34,006 bases of DNA from Bacteroides sp. (GTDB lineage Bacteria > Bacteroidota > Bacteroidia > Bacteroidales > Bacteroidaceae), in contig JAGBWA010000095.1 in NCBI GenBank assembly GCA_017630035.1, positions 1-34,006 of the forward strand, given 5' to 3'. Position numbers and translations under genes: made by a program. Of this stretch, positions 1 through 8,358 are shown piece after piece (within the stretch, counting starts at the first letter, position 1; the number at the start of each line of letters is the position of its first letter). The notes under the pieces were generated by a model. The model made no database searches and had not been told where the DNA came from. It was given only the letters and a program-made list of their open reading frames with translations.

Positions 1-72
1 ATTCGAACCCCGGGTACCTCTCGGTACAACGGTTTTCAAGACCGCCGCAATCGACCACTCTGCCACCTCTCC
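1..72 (-). tRNA. tRNA-Ser (anticodon UGA), 3' end cut by window edge
   Basis: Read on the minus strand, the sequence starts GGAGAGGTGGCAGAGTGG and contains the anticodon arm GCGGT-CTTGAAA-ACCGT, whose loop gives anticodon TGA (serine), at forward positions 36-38. A long variable arm (GTACCGAGAGGTAC region) is typical of class II tRNASer. The T-loop TTCGAAT reaches position 1, so the 3' half of the T-stem, the acceptor strand and the discriminator (about 13 nt) lie outside the window. Confidence 0.96.
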
Positions 73-111
73 AAAACTCCTTTTCAGAAGTGCTTTCCTC
101 TAAAAGCGCTG

Positions 112-141
112 CAAAGGTACAAATCATTTTTATTTCTGCAA
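112..141 (-). promoter_or_regulatory. Promoter for tRNA-Ser
   Basis: Minus strand carries TACCTTTG (112-119), matching the Bacteroidota -7 consensus TAnnTTTG, with TTG of the -33 box at 139-141, spacing 19 bp. It lies about 40 bp upstream of the mature tRNA 5' end, so a short leader would be removed by RNase P. Confidence 0.7.
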
Positions 142-173
142 GCATCTTTCGAGGTTTTTTCATAAAATAGTTG

Positions 174-181
174 TATTTTCG
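174..181 (+). promoter_or_regulatory. Candidate -7 box just upstream of mutS2
   Basis: TATTTTCG is a near match to TAnnTTTG and ends 4 bp before the preferred mutS2 ATG at 186. If used, the transcript would be almost leaderless. The -33 region (TTTC around 147-150) is weak, so this is tentative. Confidence 0.35.
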
Positions 182-185
182 CAGC

Positions 186-2714
186 ATGATTTACCCAAAC
201 AACTTTGAACAGAAGATAGGTTTCGACCAAATACGCCATTTACTGAAGGAAAAATGCCTCAGTTCGTTGGGCGAAGAACGTGTGGATGAAATGCAATTTA
301 GCGACCGCTATGCCGAGGTGAATAGTCAGCTCGACTTAGTGTGCGAGTTTGTACGCATCTTGCAAGAGGAAGATGGGTTTCCGGCTCAATACTTCTTTGA
401 TGTGCGCCCATCACTACACCGCATTCGGGTAGAGGGAATGTATTTGGACGAAAACGAACTGTTCGACCTTCGTCGTTCGTTGGAGACAATTCGCGATATT
501 GTAAGTTTTTTGATGCGCGATGCCGAAGACGAATCGGATAGCCCCTACCCTTGCCTCCGTCAATTGGCCGGCGATATAATGGTGTTTCCACAACTCATCA
601 GTCGCATCAATGCCATCCTTTCGCTTTATGGCAAGATAAAGGATAATGCCTCTGCCGAGTTGTCGCGTATTCGTCGCGAATTGCAAAGCACGATGAGTAG
701 TATTTCGCGCTCGCTCAATAATATTCTGCGCAGTGCACAAAGCGAAGGTGTGGTAGAGAAAGATGTTACACCTACACTGCGCGATGGTCGTTTGGTAATT
801 CCGGTAGCTCCTGCCTTGAAGCGCAAGATTCGTGGTATTGTTCACGATGAATCGGCCAGTGGTAAGACGGTGTTTATCGAGCCTGCTGAAGTGGTAGAAG
901 CCAACAATCGTATTCGCGAATTGGAAAACGAGGAGCGCCGTGAGATTATTCGCATCTTGACAGAGTTCAGCATTCAACTTCGTCCTGCCATTCCCGATGT
1001 ATTATTGTCGTATGAGTTCTTGGCTCAGATAGATTTTATTCGGGCTAAGGCGTTGTTTGCCGTGCTAAGCAATAGCTTGAAGCCTGCCTTGTGTAGCAAA
1101 CCACATATAGATTGGACTACAGCTATTCATCCTTTGTTGCAATTGACATTGGCCAAGCATGGAAAGAAAGTAGTGCCGTTGGATATAGAATTGCATAAAA
1201 GTCAGCGCATATTGATTATATCCGGCCCCAATGCAGGTGGTAAGTCGGTCTGCTTGAAAACAGTAGGCTTGTTGCAATACATGTTGCAATGTGGGTTGCT
1301 TATTCCTCTACACGAACGTAGCCAAGCCGGTATATTTGGTAGTATATTTATTGATATTGGCGACGAACAGAGTTTGGAAGACGACTTGAGTACATACTCT
1401 TCACACCTGACCAACATGAAACTGATGATGCGCTATTGCAACGAACATAGCTTGATTCTGATTGATGAGTTTGGTGGAGGTACCGAGCCACAGATTGGTG
1501 GTGCCATTGCCGAGGCGGTGCTGAAGCGATTCAACGAAAAGCGCACGTTTGGCGTTATCACTACCCACTATCAGAACTTGAAGCACTTTGCCGACAATCA
1601 CGAAGGTGTAGTGAATGGAGCGATGTTGTACGATCGTCACTTGATGCAAGCGTTGTTTCAATTACAGATTGGTCAACCCGGTAGCTCGTTTGCCGTGGAG
1701 ATTGCACGCAAAATAGGTCTTCCCGAAGAGGTTATTGCTGATGCTTCGGAGATTGTGGGTAGCGAATATATTCAGAGTGATAAGTACTTACAAGATATTG
1801 TGCGCGACAAACGTTATTGGGAGAATAAGCGCCAAAATATTCGTCAGCGCGAGAAGCAGATGGAAGATACCATCAGTCGCTATCAGACGGAGATGGAGGA
1901 TCTGCAAAAACAACGAAAAGAGATTATTCGCAAGGCGAAAGAAGAGGCAGAGCAGTTGATGAGTCAAGCCAATGCGAAGATTGAAAATACCATTCGTGCC
2001 ATTAAAGAGGCACAAGCCGAGAAAGAGAAGACACGCCAAGTACGTCAAGAGCTGACCGACTTCCGCGAATCGCTCGAAGCATTGACTGCACAAGAGCAAG
2101 AGGAGAAGATTGCACGACAAATGCAACGCTTGCAAGAGAAACAGGCACGTCGCAAAGAAAAGAAAGCCCAAAAGGCTACAACTCCGGTATTGTCGGCCGA
2201 AGAAAAAGCTGCGCAAGAAGCACGCAAAGAGGCCGAACGATTGGCGGCAATTGTGCCCGGAGCTCATGTGCGTATAAAGGGGCAAACAACCGTAGGACAA
2301 GTGCTTGAAGTGAATGGCAAGAATGCCGTTGTAGCTTTTGGTAGCTTGAAAACGACTGTTAAACTTCAACGCTTGGAGGTAACGCAAGCGCAAATCAAGC
2401 AAGCGGATGTAAGCACAAAGAGTACCTTTGTCAGCACGCAAACGCACGACGTGATGTACGAAAAGAAACTCCATTTCAAACAAGATATCGATGTGCGTGG
2501 TATGCGTGGCGACGAAGCGTTACAAGCCGTAACCTATTTCATTGATGATGCCATTCTTGTGGGCATGAACCGTGTGCGTATCTTGCACGGAACGGGTACA
2601 GGTATTCTACGAACCTTGATTCGTCAATACCTGCAAAGTGTTCCTGGTGTGGTACATTTCCAAGACGAGCATGTGCAGTTTGGTGGTGCCGGCATCACGG
2701 TTGTTGATTTGTGA
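186..2714 (+). CDS. mutS2: Endonuclease MutS2 / recombination inhibitor and ribosome-rescue ATPase
   Basis: A MutS2 protein of 842 aa, within the usual ~780-840 aa range. The N-terminal half has the MutS core and clamp helices. The ATPase domain has Walker A GPNAGGKS near residues 346-353 and Walker B ILIDEFGGGTEP. A charged coiled coil (about 520-690) follows, rich in K, E and Q. The C-terminal Smr nuclease domain starts at DIDVRGMRG (about 765) and has the HGTGTG loop near 800. Known roles in the family are suppression of recombination and splitting of collided ribosomes. ATG 186 (MIYPNNFEQK) is preferred over an in-frame TTG at 171. It converges on uxaB with 31 bp between the stops and no obvious terminator. 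The family call is firm; which role dominates here is not visible. Confidence 0.95.
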   Translation: MIYPNNFEQKIGFDQIRHLLKEKCLSSLGEERVDEMQFSDRYAEVNSQLDLVCEFVRILQEEDGFPAQYFFDVRPSLHRIRVEGMYLDENELFDLRRSLETIRDIVSFLMRDAEDESDSPYPCLRQLAGDIMVFPQLISRINAILSLYGKIKDNASAELSRIRRELQSTMSSISRSLNNILRSAQSEGVVEKDVTPTLRDGRLVIPVAPALKRKIRGIVHDESASGKTVFIEPAEVVEANNRIRELENEERREIIRILTEFSIQLRPAIPDVLLSYEFLAQIDFIRAKALFAVLSNSLKPALCSKPHIDWTTAIHPLLQLTLAKHGKKVVPLDIELHKSQRILIISGPNAGGKSVCLKTVGLLQYMLQCGLLIPLHERSQAGIFGSIFIDIGDEQSLEDDLSTYSSHLTNMKLMMRYCNEHSLILIDEFGGGTEPQIGGAIAEAVLKRFNEKRTFGVITTHYQNLKHFADNHEGVVNGAMLYDRHLMQALFQLQIGQPGSSFAVEIARKIGLPEEVIADASEIVGSEYIQSDKYLQDIVRDKRYWENKRQNIRQREKQMEDTISRYQTEMEDLQKQRKEIIRKAKEEAEQLMSQANAKIENTIRAIKEAQAEKEKTRQVRQELTDFRESLEALTAQEQEEKIARQMQRLQEKQARRKEKKAQKATTPVLSAEEKAAQEARKEAERLAAIVPGAHVRIKGQTTVGQVLEVNGKNAVVAFGSLKTTVKLQRLEVTQAQIKQADVSTKSTFVSTQTHDVMYEKKLHFKQDIDVRGMRGDEALQAVTYFIDDAILVGMNRVRILHGTGTGILRTLIRQYLQSVPGVVHFQDEHVQFGGAGITVVDL

Positions 2715-2745
2715 TAAAGCGACCGACCGTATTTACATTCTACAA

Positions 2746-4224
2746 TCAAAGGATACTCTTCACGGTGGCAAGCATACCCTTTTCTTGAATGTCGTTCAAG
2801 AAGCCAGTAACCATGTCGGTAAGTCCGGGAATGGTGTTGAGGTCGCCATGCTCGCCCCAAATAAGTTCTTTGGCGGCTAATACACCCTCGGCTACGCGAC
2901 GGGTATCGCCAGTGGCCCAAAGCTCTTTAAGTAATTGCATGATTTCGGGTGCATCGTTTGGTATAATCTCAGCGCCATCGGCACGCACACCACCTTTATA
3001 ATAGGTAATGATAGCCGCCAAACCAAGCACAAGTCCCTTGGGTAGTTCGCCCTTACGCTCTAAATAGACTTTCACACCTGGCAAGTCGCGCGTTTGGTAT
3101 TTGGGAAAAGAGTTGAGCATGATGCTGGTGACTTGATGCTCTACGTAGGGGTTGTCGAAGCGTTCGAGCACATCGGCCGCAAATTGTTTCAACTCGTCCA
3201 TAGGCAAGTTAAGGGTTTGCATCAACTCGTCGTATTGCACTTTGCGTACATATTTACCAACTACGGGGTGATTACAAGCATCGCGCACAATGTTGATACC
3301 ACTGAGGTAGGCTACGGGCGAAAGTACGGTGTGAGGACCATTGAGAAGGGTTACTTTACGTTCGTGATATGGGGCTTCGCTGGGAGCAATCAGTACGTTC
3401 AGACCAGCTTTTTCAGCCGGGAATTCTTTGCGCAAAGCAGCTATAGACATGTTTTCGGGCTTCTCGATAACCCACAAGTGGAAGATTTCGGCTTGCACTA
3501 CCATATTGTCGGCATAGCAGATGCGCTTTTGAATATCGCCAATTTCTTTCCGAGGGAAACCCGGTACAATGCGATCGACAAGCGTTGCGCAAACATAACA
3601 GTATTTAGTGAACCAACTCTTGAACTTCTCGTAGTCGGCACCAAAGTCTTCTTTCCAAAGTTCAATGTATTGATAGATGCATTGCTTTAAATGGTGGCCA
3701 TTGAGGAAGATAAGTTCGCATGGCATGATAATCAATCCTTTTGTTTTATCTCCTTTGAAGGTTTTGAAACGGCGATAAAGCAATTGAGTAAGCTTGCCCG
3801 GATAGGAACTTGCAGGGGCATCGTTCAGTTTGCACGAAGGGTCGAACGCAATGCCGGCTTCGGTAGTATTGGAGATGACGAAACGCATCTCGGGTTGGTC
3901 GGCCAACGCCATGAAAGCTGCGTTTTGAGTGTAAGGATTCAGTGCGCGACTGATGCAATCGATGCGGTCGATGCTATTCACTACTTTGCCATTTAAACGT
4001 CCTTGAAGGTTGACGTGATAGAGACAATCTTGACCATTAAGCCACTCTACCATACCATGTTCAATGGGTTGAACCACCACAACACTACTATTGAAATCGG
4101 TGCGCTGATTCATCTTGCTGATAATCCAATCGACAAATGCACGCAAGAAATTGCCCTCGCCAAACTGGATGATGCGTTCGGGGGCTACAGCTTTCGGGGC
4201 TGTTTGTTTATTCAATGCTTTCAT
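2746..4224 (-). CDS. uxaB: Tagaturonate reductase (altronate oxidoreductase)
   Basis: This 492-aa protein belongs to the long-chain mannitol dehydrogenase family. The nucleotide-binding start IIQFGEGNFLRAFVDWII sits close to the N-terminus, and the length fits UxaB (about 480 aa). The reaction is NADH-dependent reduction of D-tagaturonate to D-altronate, the second step of galacturonate breakdown, in the cytoplasm. The start MKALNKQT at 4224 is preferred; the open frame runs to 4275 but that extension is not family-like and would overlap the promoter. It is divergent from uxaC, the preceding enzyme of the pathway, which strongly supports the assignment over mannitol or mannonate dehydrogenases. 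No uxaA or kdgK lies in the window. Confidence 0.9.
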   Translation of the reverse strand: MKALNKQTAPKAVAPERIIQFGEGNFLRAFVDWIISKMNQRTDFNSSVVVVQPIEHGMVEWLNGQDCLYHVNLQGRLNGKVVNSIDRIDCISRALNPYTQNAAFMALADQPEMRFVISNTTEAGIAFDPSCKLNDAPASSYPGKLTQLLYRRFKTFKGDKTKGLIIMPCELIFLNGHHLKQCIYQYIELWKEDFGADYEKFKSWFTKYCYVCATLVDRIVPGFPRKEIGDIQKRICYADNMVVQAEIFHLWVIEKPENMSIAALRKEFPAEKAGLNVLIAPSEAPYHERKVTLLNGPHTVLSPVAYLSGINIVRDACNHPVVGKYVRKVQYDELMQTLNLPMDELKQFAADVLERFDNPYVEHQVTSIMLNSFPKYQTRDLPGVKVYLERKGELPKGLVLGLAAIITYYKGGVRADGAEIIPNDAPEIMQLLKELWATGDTRRVAEGVLAAKELIWGEHGDLNTIPGLTDMVTGFLNDIQEKGMLATVKSIL

Positions 4225-4249
4225 GATGTATTTCTGGTTATTTGGAGTA

Positions 4250-4257
4250 CAAATATA
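4250..4257 (-). promoter_or_regulatory. -7 box of uxaB promoter
   Basis: Minus strand reads TATATTTG, an exact TAnnTTTG match, 25 bp upstream of the chosen uxaB ATG. No good -33 box is visible, which is common for regulated Bacteroidota promoters. Confidence 0.6.
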
Positions 4258-4300
4258 GGAATATTTATTGAACATTGAGATTTTTGGCGTATATTTACAC

Positions 4301-4316
4301 GCTAATTTGCATTAGC
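4301..4316. promoter_or_regulatory. Palindromic candidate operator between uxaB and uxaC
   Basis: GCTAAT-TTGC-ATTAGC is a perfect 6+6 bp inverted repeat with a 4-bp spacer, in the divergent intergenic region. Its centre contains the TTTG that is the best -33 candidate for uxaC. This is the arrangement expected for a repressor or activator site, but the regulator is unknown and is not encoded in the window. Confidence 0.45.
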
Positions 4317-4337
4317 AACAACGATGCGATAATATTT
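4306..4337 (+). promoter_or_regulatory. Candidate promoter of uxaC operon
   Basis: TTTG at 4306-4309 and TAATATTT at 4330-4337 are separated by 20 bp, about 20 bp upstream of the uxaC ATG. The -7 box ends in T rather than G, so it is a weak match, consistent with a regulated promoter. Confidence 0.4.
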
Positions 4338-4357
4338 ATAATTAAAAATACACCTCT

Positions 4358-5764
4358 ATGAAACAATTTATGGACGAAAACTTCTTGTTGCACAACGAAA
4401 CGGCACAGAAGCTTTATCATGAACATGCGGCAAAGATGCCTATCATTGATTATCATTGTCACTTAGACCCCAAAATGGTGGCAGAGGATTATCAATTTAA
4501 AACATTAACTGAGATTTGGCTCGGTGGCGACCACTACAAATGGCGTGCTTTGCGTACAAATGGTGTGGACGAACGATTCATTACCGGTAAAGATACAACC
4601 GATTGGGAAAAATTTGAAAAATGGGCAGAAACATTGCCTTATACATTCCGTAATCCTCTTTATCACTGGACTCACCTTGAATTGAAAACTGCTTTCGGTA
4701 TTGATAAAATTTTGAATCCGAAAACAGCACGCGAGATATACGAAGAGTGTAACGAGAAGTTGCAACAACCCGAATATTCGGCTCGTGGATTGATGCGTAG
4801 ATACAATGTAGAAGTGGTATGTACAACCGACGACCCTATCGATTCGTTGGAATACCACATCAAAACACGCGAAAGCGGTTTCGAAATTAAAATGTTGCCT
4901 ACTTGGCGCCCAGACAAAGCGATGGCGGTAGAGGTTCCTGCCGATTATCGTGCATACGTAGTAAAATTGGCCGAAGTGAGTGGCGTTACCATCAACAACT
5001 TCGATGATATGATAGCTGCATTGCGCAAGCGTCACGATTTCTTTGCTGAACAAGGATGTAAACTATCCGACCATGGTCTTGAAGAGTTCTGTGCCGAAGA
5101 TTATAGCGATATGGAAATTAAGGCCATCTTTAATAAAGTATATGGTGGTGCAACTCTGACTAAAGAGGAAATCTTGAAGTTTAAGAGTGCCATGTTGGTT
5201 ATCTTTGGCGAGATGGATTGGGAAAAGGGTTGGACTCAACAATTCCACTATGGCGCTATTCGCAACAACAATACCAAGATGTTTAAGTTGATTGGTGCCG
5301 ATACTGGTTTCGACTCGATTGGCGAGTTCAATACAGCTAAGGCTATGTCGAAATTCTTTGATAGACTTAATAGCAATGGTAAACTGACTAAGACTATTTT
5401 GTACAACCTTAATCCGTGTGCAAACGAAATGATTGCTACCATGATTGGTAATTTCCAAGATGGTACTGTTCCCGGAAAGATTCAATTTGGATCGGGTTGG
5501 TGGTTCTCCGACCAGAAGGATGGCATGATAAAGCAGATGAATGCATTGTCGGTATTGGGATTGCTTAGCCGATTTGTGGGTATGCTTACCGATTCGCGCT
5601 CGTTCCTCTCCTACCCGCGTCATGAATATTTCCGTCGTACATTGTGTAGCCTTGTAGGTACTGATGTGGAAAATGGTGAAATTCCATATGCTGAAATGGA
5701 ACGTATATGCCAAATGATTGAGGATATCAGCTACAACAATGCCAAGAAATTCTTTAACTTTTAA
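4358..5764 (+). CDS. uxaC: Uronate (glucuronate/galacturonate) isomerase
   Basis: A 468-aa UxaC of full family length. It opens MKQFMDENFLLHNETAQ and carries the amidohydrolase-fold metal-binding motif DYHCHLDP, with the two histidines at residues 33 and 35. The late segment with GSGWWFSDQKDGM and LTDSRSFLSYPRHEYFRR is also characteristic. It isomerises D-galacturonate to D-tagaturonate and D-glucuronate to D-fructuronate in the cytoplasm. It is the first gene of a two-gene operon with the transporter that starts 9 bp after its stop, and is divergent from uxaB. The presence of uxaB and absence of uxuB nearby points to the galacturonate branch. Confidence 0.97.
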   Translation: MKQFMDENFLLHNETAQKLYHEHAAKMPIIDYHCHLDPKMVAEDYQFKTLTEIWLGGDHYKWRALRTNGVDERFITGKDTTDWEKFEKWAETLPYTFRNPLYHWTHLELKTAFGIDKILNPKTAREIYEECNEKLQQPEYSARGLMRRYNVEVVCTTDDPIDSLEYHIKTRESGFEIKMLPTWRPDKAMAVEVPADYRAYVVKLAEVSGVTINNFDDMIAALRKRHDFFAEQGCKLSDHGLEEFCAEDYSDMEIKAIFNKVYGGATLTKEEILKFKSAMLVIFGEMDWEKGWTQQFHYGAIRNNNTKMFKLIGADTGFDSIGEFNTAKAMSKFFDRLNSNGKLTKTILYNLNPCANEMIATMIGNFQDGTVPGKIQFGSGWWFSDQKDGMIKQMNALSVLGLLSRFVGMLTDSRSFLSYPRHEYFRRTLCSLVGTDVENGEIPYAEMERICQMIEDISYNNAKKFFNF

Positions 5765-5773
5765 TATTTGCTA

Positions 5774-7141
5774 ATGACAACAACAAATAAATTTAGTCGC
5801 GCTTTTTGGGTATCGAACGTTGTGGAAATGTTCGAGCGCATGGCCTACTATGGCGTATTTATCGTACTAACCATTTACCTATCTAACATACTTGGATTCA
5901 ACGATTTTGAAGCAAGTATGATTTCTGGTCTCTTCTCCGGAGGTCTTTACTTGTTGCCTATATTTTCGGGTGCATATGCCGATAAGATTGGTTTCAGAAA
6001 ATCCATGTTATTGGCTTTCAGCTTGCTTACCGTAGGTTACACCGGATTGGGTGTATTGCCTACCATGCTCGAAGCTGCAGGATTGGTAACATATGGCGAC
6101 CCAACACAATTCACCGGATTGACCGAGAGCTCTAATCGTTGGCTCATCGTGCCTATCTTGTTGCTGATTATGGTGGGAGGTTCGTTTATCAAGTCAGTTA
6201 TTACCGGTTCGATTGCGAAAGAGACTACCGAAGAGAATCGTGCGCGTGGATACTCTATCTTCTACATGATTGTAAACTTAGGTGCATTTACCGGTAAGAC
6301 CGTTATCGACCCCTTGCGCGATGCTATCGGTACGCATGCCTATATCTACATCAACTACTTCTCGGCATTTATGACACTGATGGCGCTTGTAGCTGTGTTC
6401 TTCTTCTACCAATCGGTGCATACTGCCGGACAAGGCAAGAGCATGAACGAAATAGCCAAAGGATTGGTACGCATCTGTACAAATGGCCGTCTGTTGATGT
6501 TGATTCTCATTGTAACCGGTTTCTGGATGGTGCAACAGCAATTGTATGCCACTATGCCAAAATATGTTATCCGTATGGCCGGCGAAACGGCTAAACCGGG
6601 TTGGATAGCCAACGTAAATCCATTCGTTGTGTTCTGTTGCGTAAGTTTCGTTACTCGCTTAATGGCTAAACGTACGGCTATTACATCGATGAACATTGGT
6701 ATGTTCTTGATTCCTGTTTCGGCTTTGCTGATGGCTTGCGGAAATATCTTCGAAAACGAACTGATTGTGGGCGTTAGCAACATTACCGTAATGATGATTT
6801 TGGGTATCGTTGTTCAAGCATTGGCAGAGTGTTTCATCTCGCCACGCTACTTGGAGTACTTCTCTTTGCAAGCACCGAAAGGCGAAGAGGGATTGTATTT
6901 AGGATTTAGCCACTTGCACTCGTTCTTGTCTTCAATCTTCGGTTTTGGTATTGCGGGTATTTTGCTTACCAAGTATTGTCCCGACCCTGTTCTATTCGAG
7001 AGTCACGAAGCTTGGCAAGCCGCCAGCGCTAATGCACACTATATTTGGTATTACTTTGCCGCTATCGGATTGGTTGCTGCATTTGCCTTGTTATTATTTG
7101 CCAAAATAACCCAATCCATCGATAAAAAGAAACAGGCATAA
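5774..7141 (+). CDS. POT-like MFS transporter, probable hexuronate uptake
   Basis: A 455-aa membrane protein with about 12 hydrophobic segments. It carries the proton-coupling ExxER motif of the POT/PTR family in helix 1 (EMFERMAYYG, E18-E21-R22), the MFS loop GAYADKIGFRKS, and SIFYMIVNLGAF, which resembles the second PTR signature. ATG 5774 is preferred over a TTG two codons upstream. It lies 9 bp after uxaC and is surely co-transcribed. POT proteins usually carry di- and tripeptides or nitrate, whereas E. coli takes up hexuronates with ExuT, from another MFS branch. The operon position suggests a uronate or oligouronide substrate here. The family resemblance is seen; the substrate is inference. 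Confidence 0.8.
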   Translation: MTTTNKFSRAFWVSNVVEMFERMAYYGVFIVLTIYLSNILGFNDFEASMISGLFSGGLYLLPIFSGAYADKIGFRKSMLLAFSLLTVGYTGLGVLPTMLEAAGLVTYGDPTQFTGLTESSNRWLIVPILLLIMVGGSFIKSVITGSIAKETTEENRARGYSIFYMIVNLGAFTGKTVIDPLRDAIGTHAYIYINYFSAFMTLMALVAVFFFYQSVHTAGQGKSMNEIAKGLVRICTNGRLLMLILIVTGFWMVQQQLYATMPKYVIRMAGETAKPGWIANVNPFVVFCCVSFVTRLMAKRTAITSMNIGMFLIPVSALLMACGNIFENELIVGVSNITVMMILGIVVQALAECFISPRYLEYFSLQAPKGEEGLYLGFSHLHSFLSSIFGFGIAGILLTKYCPDPVLFESHEAWQAASANAHYIWYYFAAIGLVAAFALLLFAKITQSIDKKKQA

Positions 7142-7164
7142 GCCGTTTTTTACCATATTTTGAT

Positions 7165-7172
7165 TACCTTTG
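7165..7172 (+). promoter_or_regulatory. -7 box for the metallo-hydrolase gene
   Basis: TACCTTTG is an exact TAnnTTTG box immediately before the terminator hairpin of the upstream operon and 55 bp before the ATG at 7228. The predicted start of transcription falls inside the hairpin. Confidence 0.5.
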
Positions 7173-7206
7173 CCGCCGCTTTTGCCGAAAAGTGGCGGCA
7201 TTTTTA
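7173..7206 (+). terminator. Terminator of uxaC-transporter operon
   Basis: GCCGCCGCTTTT-GCCG-AAAAGTGGCGGC forms a 12-bp stem with one G-U wobble and a 4-nt loop, followed by TTTTTAT. It begins 31 bp after the transporter stop codon. Confidence 0.8.
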
Positions 7207-7227
7207 TATTAAGATAGACACTAACGA

Positions 7228-8034
7228 ATGAAAATACGATTTATAAGTCTGGCAAGTGGAAGTAGCGGCAATTGTTACTACTTAGGCACGGAGACGTATG
7301 GCATACTGATAGATGCGGGCATTCCATCGCGTACCATTCGCAAAACATTAAAGGATTTCGGTATAGGCATCGAAACGATTCGTGCCGTATTCATTACGCA
7401 CGACCACGCCGACCATATCAAAGCCGTAGGTGGCTTGGGCGAGAAATTGTGCATCCCTATCTATGCTACCGCACGTGTTCACGAAGGTATCAATAGAAGC
7501 TATTGCATGACCGAGAAATTGACACAAAAATCGGCTCGATTCCTAGAAAAAGGAAAGCCTGTTCAGATAGAAGACTTCAAGATTGAAGCATTCGAAGTGC
7601 CTCACGATGGTACCGACAATGTGGGCTATTGTATAGAGATTGATGGAAAGACATTCTCTTTCCTTACCGACTTGGGCGAGATTACTCCAACAGCATCGCA
7701 CTATATCAAGAAGGCTAATTACTTAATATTGGAAGCCAACTACGACGAAGAGATGTTGCGAATGGGTACTTATCCAGCATATTTAAAGGAACGCATTACA
7801 AGTGCAAATGGACACATGTGTAATACGGATACCGCCAATTTCCTTGCCGAAAACATGGAAGAGCATTTAAAGTATATTTGGCTTTGCCACTTGAGCAAGG
7901 ATAACAATCATCCGGAATTGGCATACAAAACCGTAGAATGGAAATTGCGCCAAAAGGGAATTATACCCGGAAAAGATGTGCAATTGTGTGCTTTGAAGCG
8001 CACAACACCCTCCGAAATGTACGTGTTTGAATAA
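7228..8034 (+). CDS. WalJ/YycJ-family MBL-fold metallo-hydrolase
   Basis: A 268-aa metallo-beta-lactamase-fold protein. The opening MKIRFISLASGSSGNCYYLG is typical of the YycJ/WalJ group, and the metal-binding motif THDHADH supplies H58, H60, D62 and H63. Further metal ligands are likely in the segments around EVPHDGTDNVGY, TDLGEI and WLCHLSKDNNHP. In Firmicutes the homologue is linked to the WalRK operon and to DNA processing at replication. Here no WalRK genes are near and the gene appears to be monocistronic, followed by tRNA-Lys. The nucleic-acid role is inferred from the family. Confidence 0.88.
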   Translation: MKIRFISLASGSSGNCYYLGTETYGILIDAGIPSRTIRKTLKDFGIGIETIRAVFITHDHADHIKAVGGLGEKLCIPIYATARVHEGINRSYCMTEKLTQKSARFLEKGKPVQIEDFKIEAFEVPHDGTDNVGYCIEIDGKTFSFLTDLGEITPTASHYIKKANYLILEANYDEEMLRMGTYPAYLKERITSANGHMCNTDTANFLAENMEEHLKYIWLCHLSKDNNHPELAYKTVEWKLRQKGIIPGKDVQLCALKRTTPSEMYVFE

Positions 8035-8071
8035 AAAAATGCCCTTTTTATCGAAAAAAATCGAATAAACG

Positions 8072-8102
8072 TTTGGTAATACAAAATAAAGCATTACCTT
8101 TG
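8072..8102 (+). promoter_or_regulatory. Promoter of tRNA-Lys
   Basis: TTTG (8072-8075) and TACCTTTG (8095-8102), spacing 19 bp, both exact matches to the Bacteroidota consensus. The mature tRNA begins 18 bp downstream. This is one of the cleanest promoters in the window. Confidence 0.85.
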
Positions 8103-8120
8103 CACTCGCAAATGAGAGAT

Positions 8121-8193
8121 GCACTCTTAGCTCAGTTGGTAGAGCAACTGACTCTTAATCAGTGGGTCCAGGGTTCGAATCCCTGAGAGTGTA
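8121..8193 (+). tRNA. tRNA-Lys (anticodon CUU)
   Basis: A 73-nt cloverleaf. Acceptor GCACTCT pairs with AGAGTGT (first pair G-U). The D-arm is TAGCTCAGTTGGTAGAGCA. The anticodon arm ACTGA-CTCTTAA-TCAGT gives anticodon CTT. The T-arm is CAGGG-TTCGAAT-CCCTG. The discriminator is A and CCA is not encoded. Confidence 0.97.
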
Positions 8194-8194
8194 C

Positions 8195-8226
8195 AAAAGC
8201 CGAGCAGAAATGTTCGGCTTTTTTGT
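8195..8226 (+). terminator. Terminator of tRNA-Lys
   Basis: AAAAGCCGAGC-AGAAAT-GTTCGGCTTTTTT is a strong stem with one G-U pair and a T-run, starting 2 bp after the tRNA. Confidence 0.85.
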
Positions 8227-8287
8227 TTATATACATCACCAATGGAACAGTTTTTTGAACAAATCAACATTTTTTTCGATGTTTTGC

Positions 8288-8317
8288 TTGACAATTCACA
8301 TTATTTCTATACATTTG
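8288..8317 (+). promoter_or_regulatory. Promoter of DUF3332 lipoprotein gene
   Basis: TTG at 8288-8290 and TACATTTG at 8310-8317, spacing 19 bp. The ATG is 41 bp downstream of the -7 box. Confidence 0.75.
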
Positions 8318-8358
8318 CAAACATAACGTAGTATTAACAGTTTAAAACAATTACTATT

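Noticed and set aside
2715..2745. Terminator between mutS2 and uxaB
   Set aside because: The 31-bp gap has no convincing stem with a T-run in either direction.
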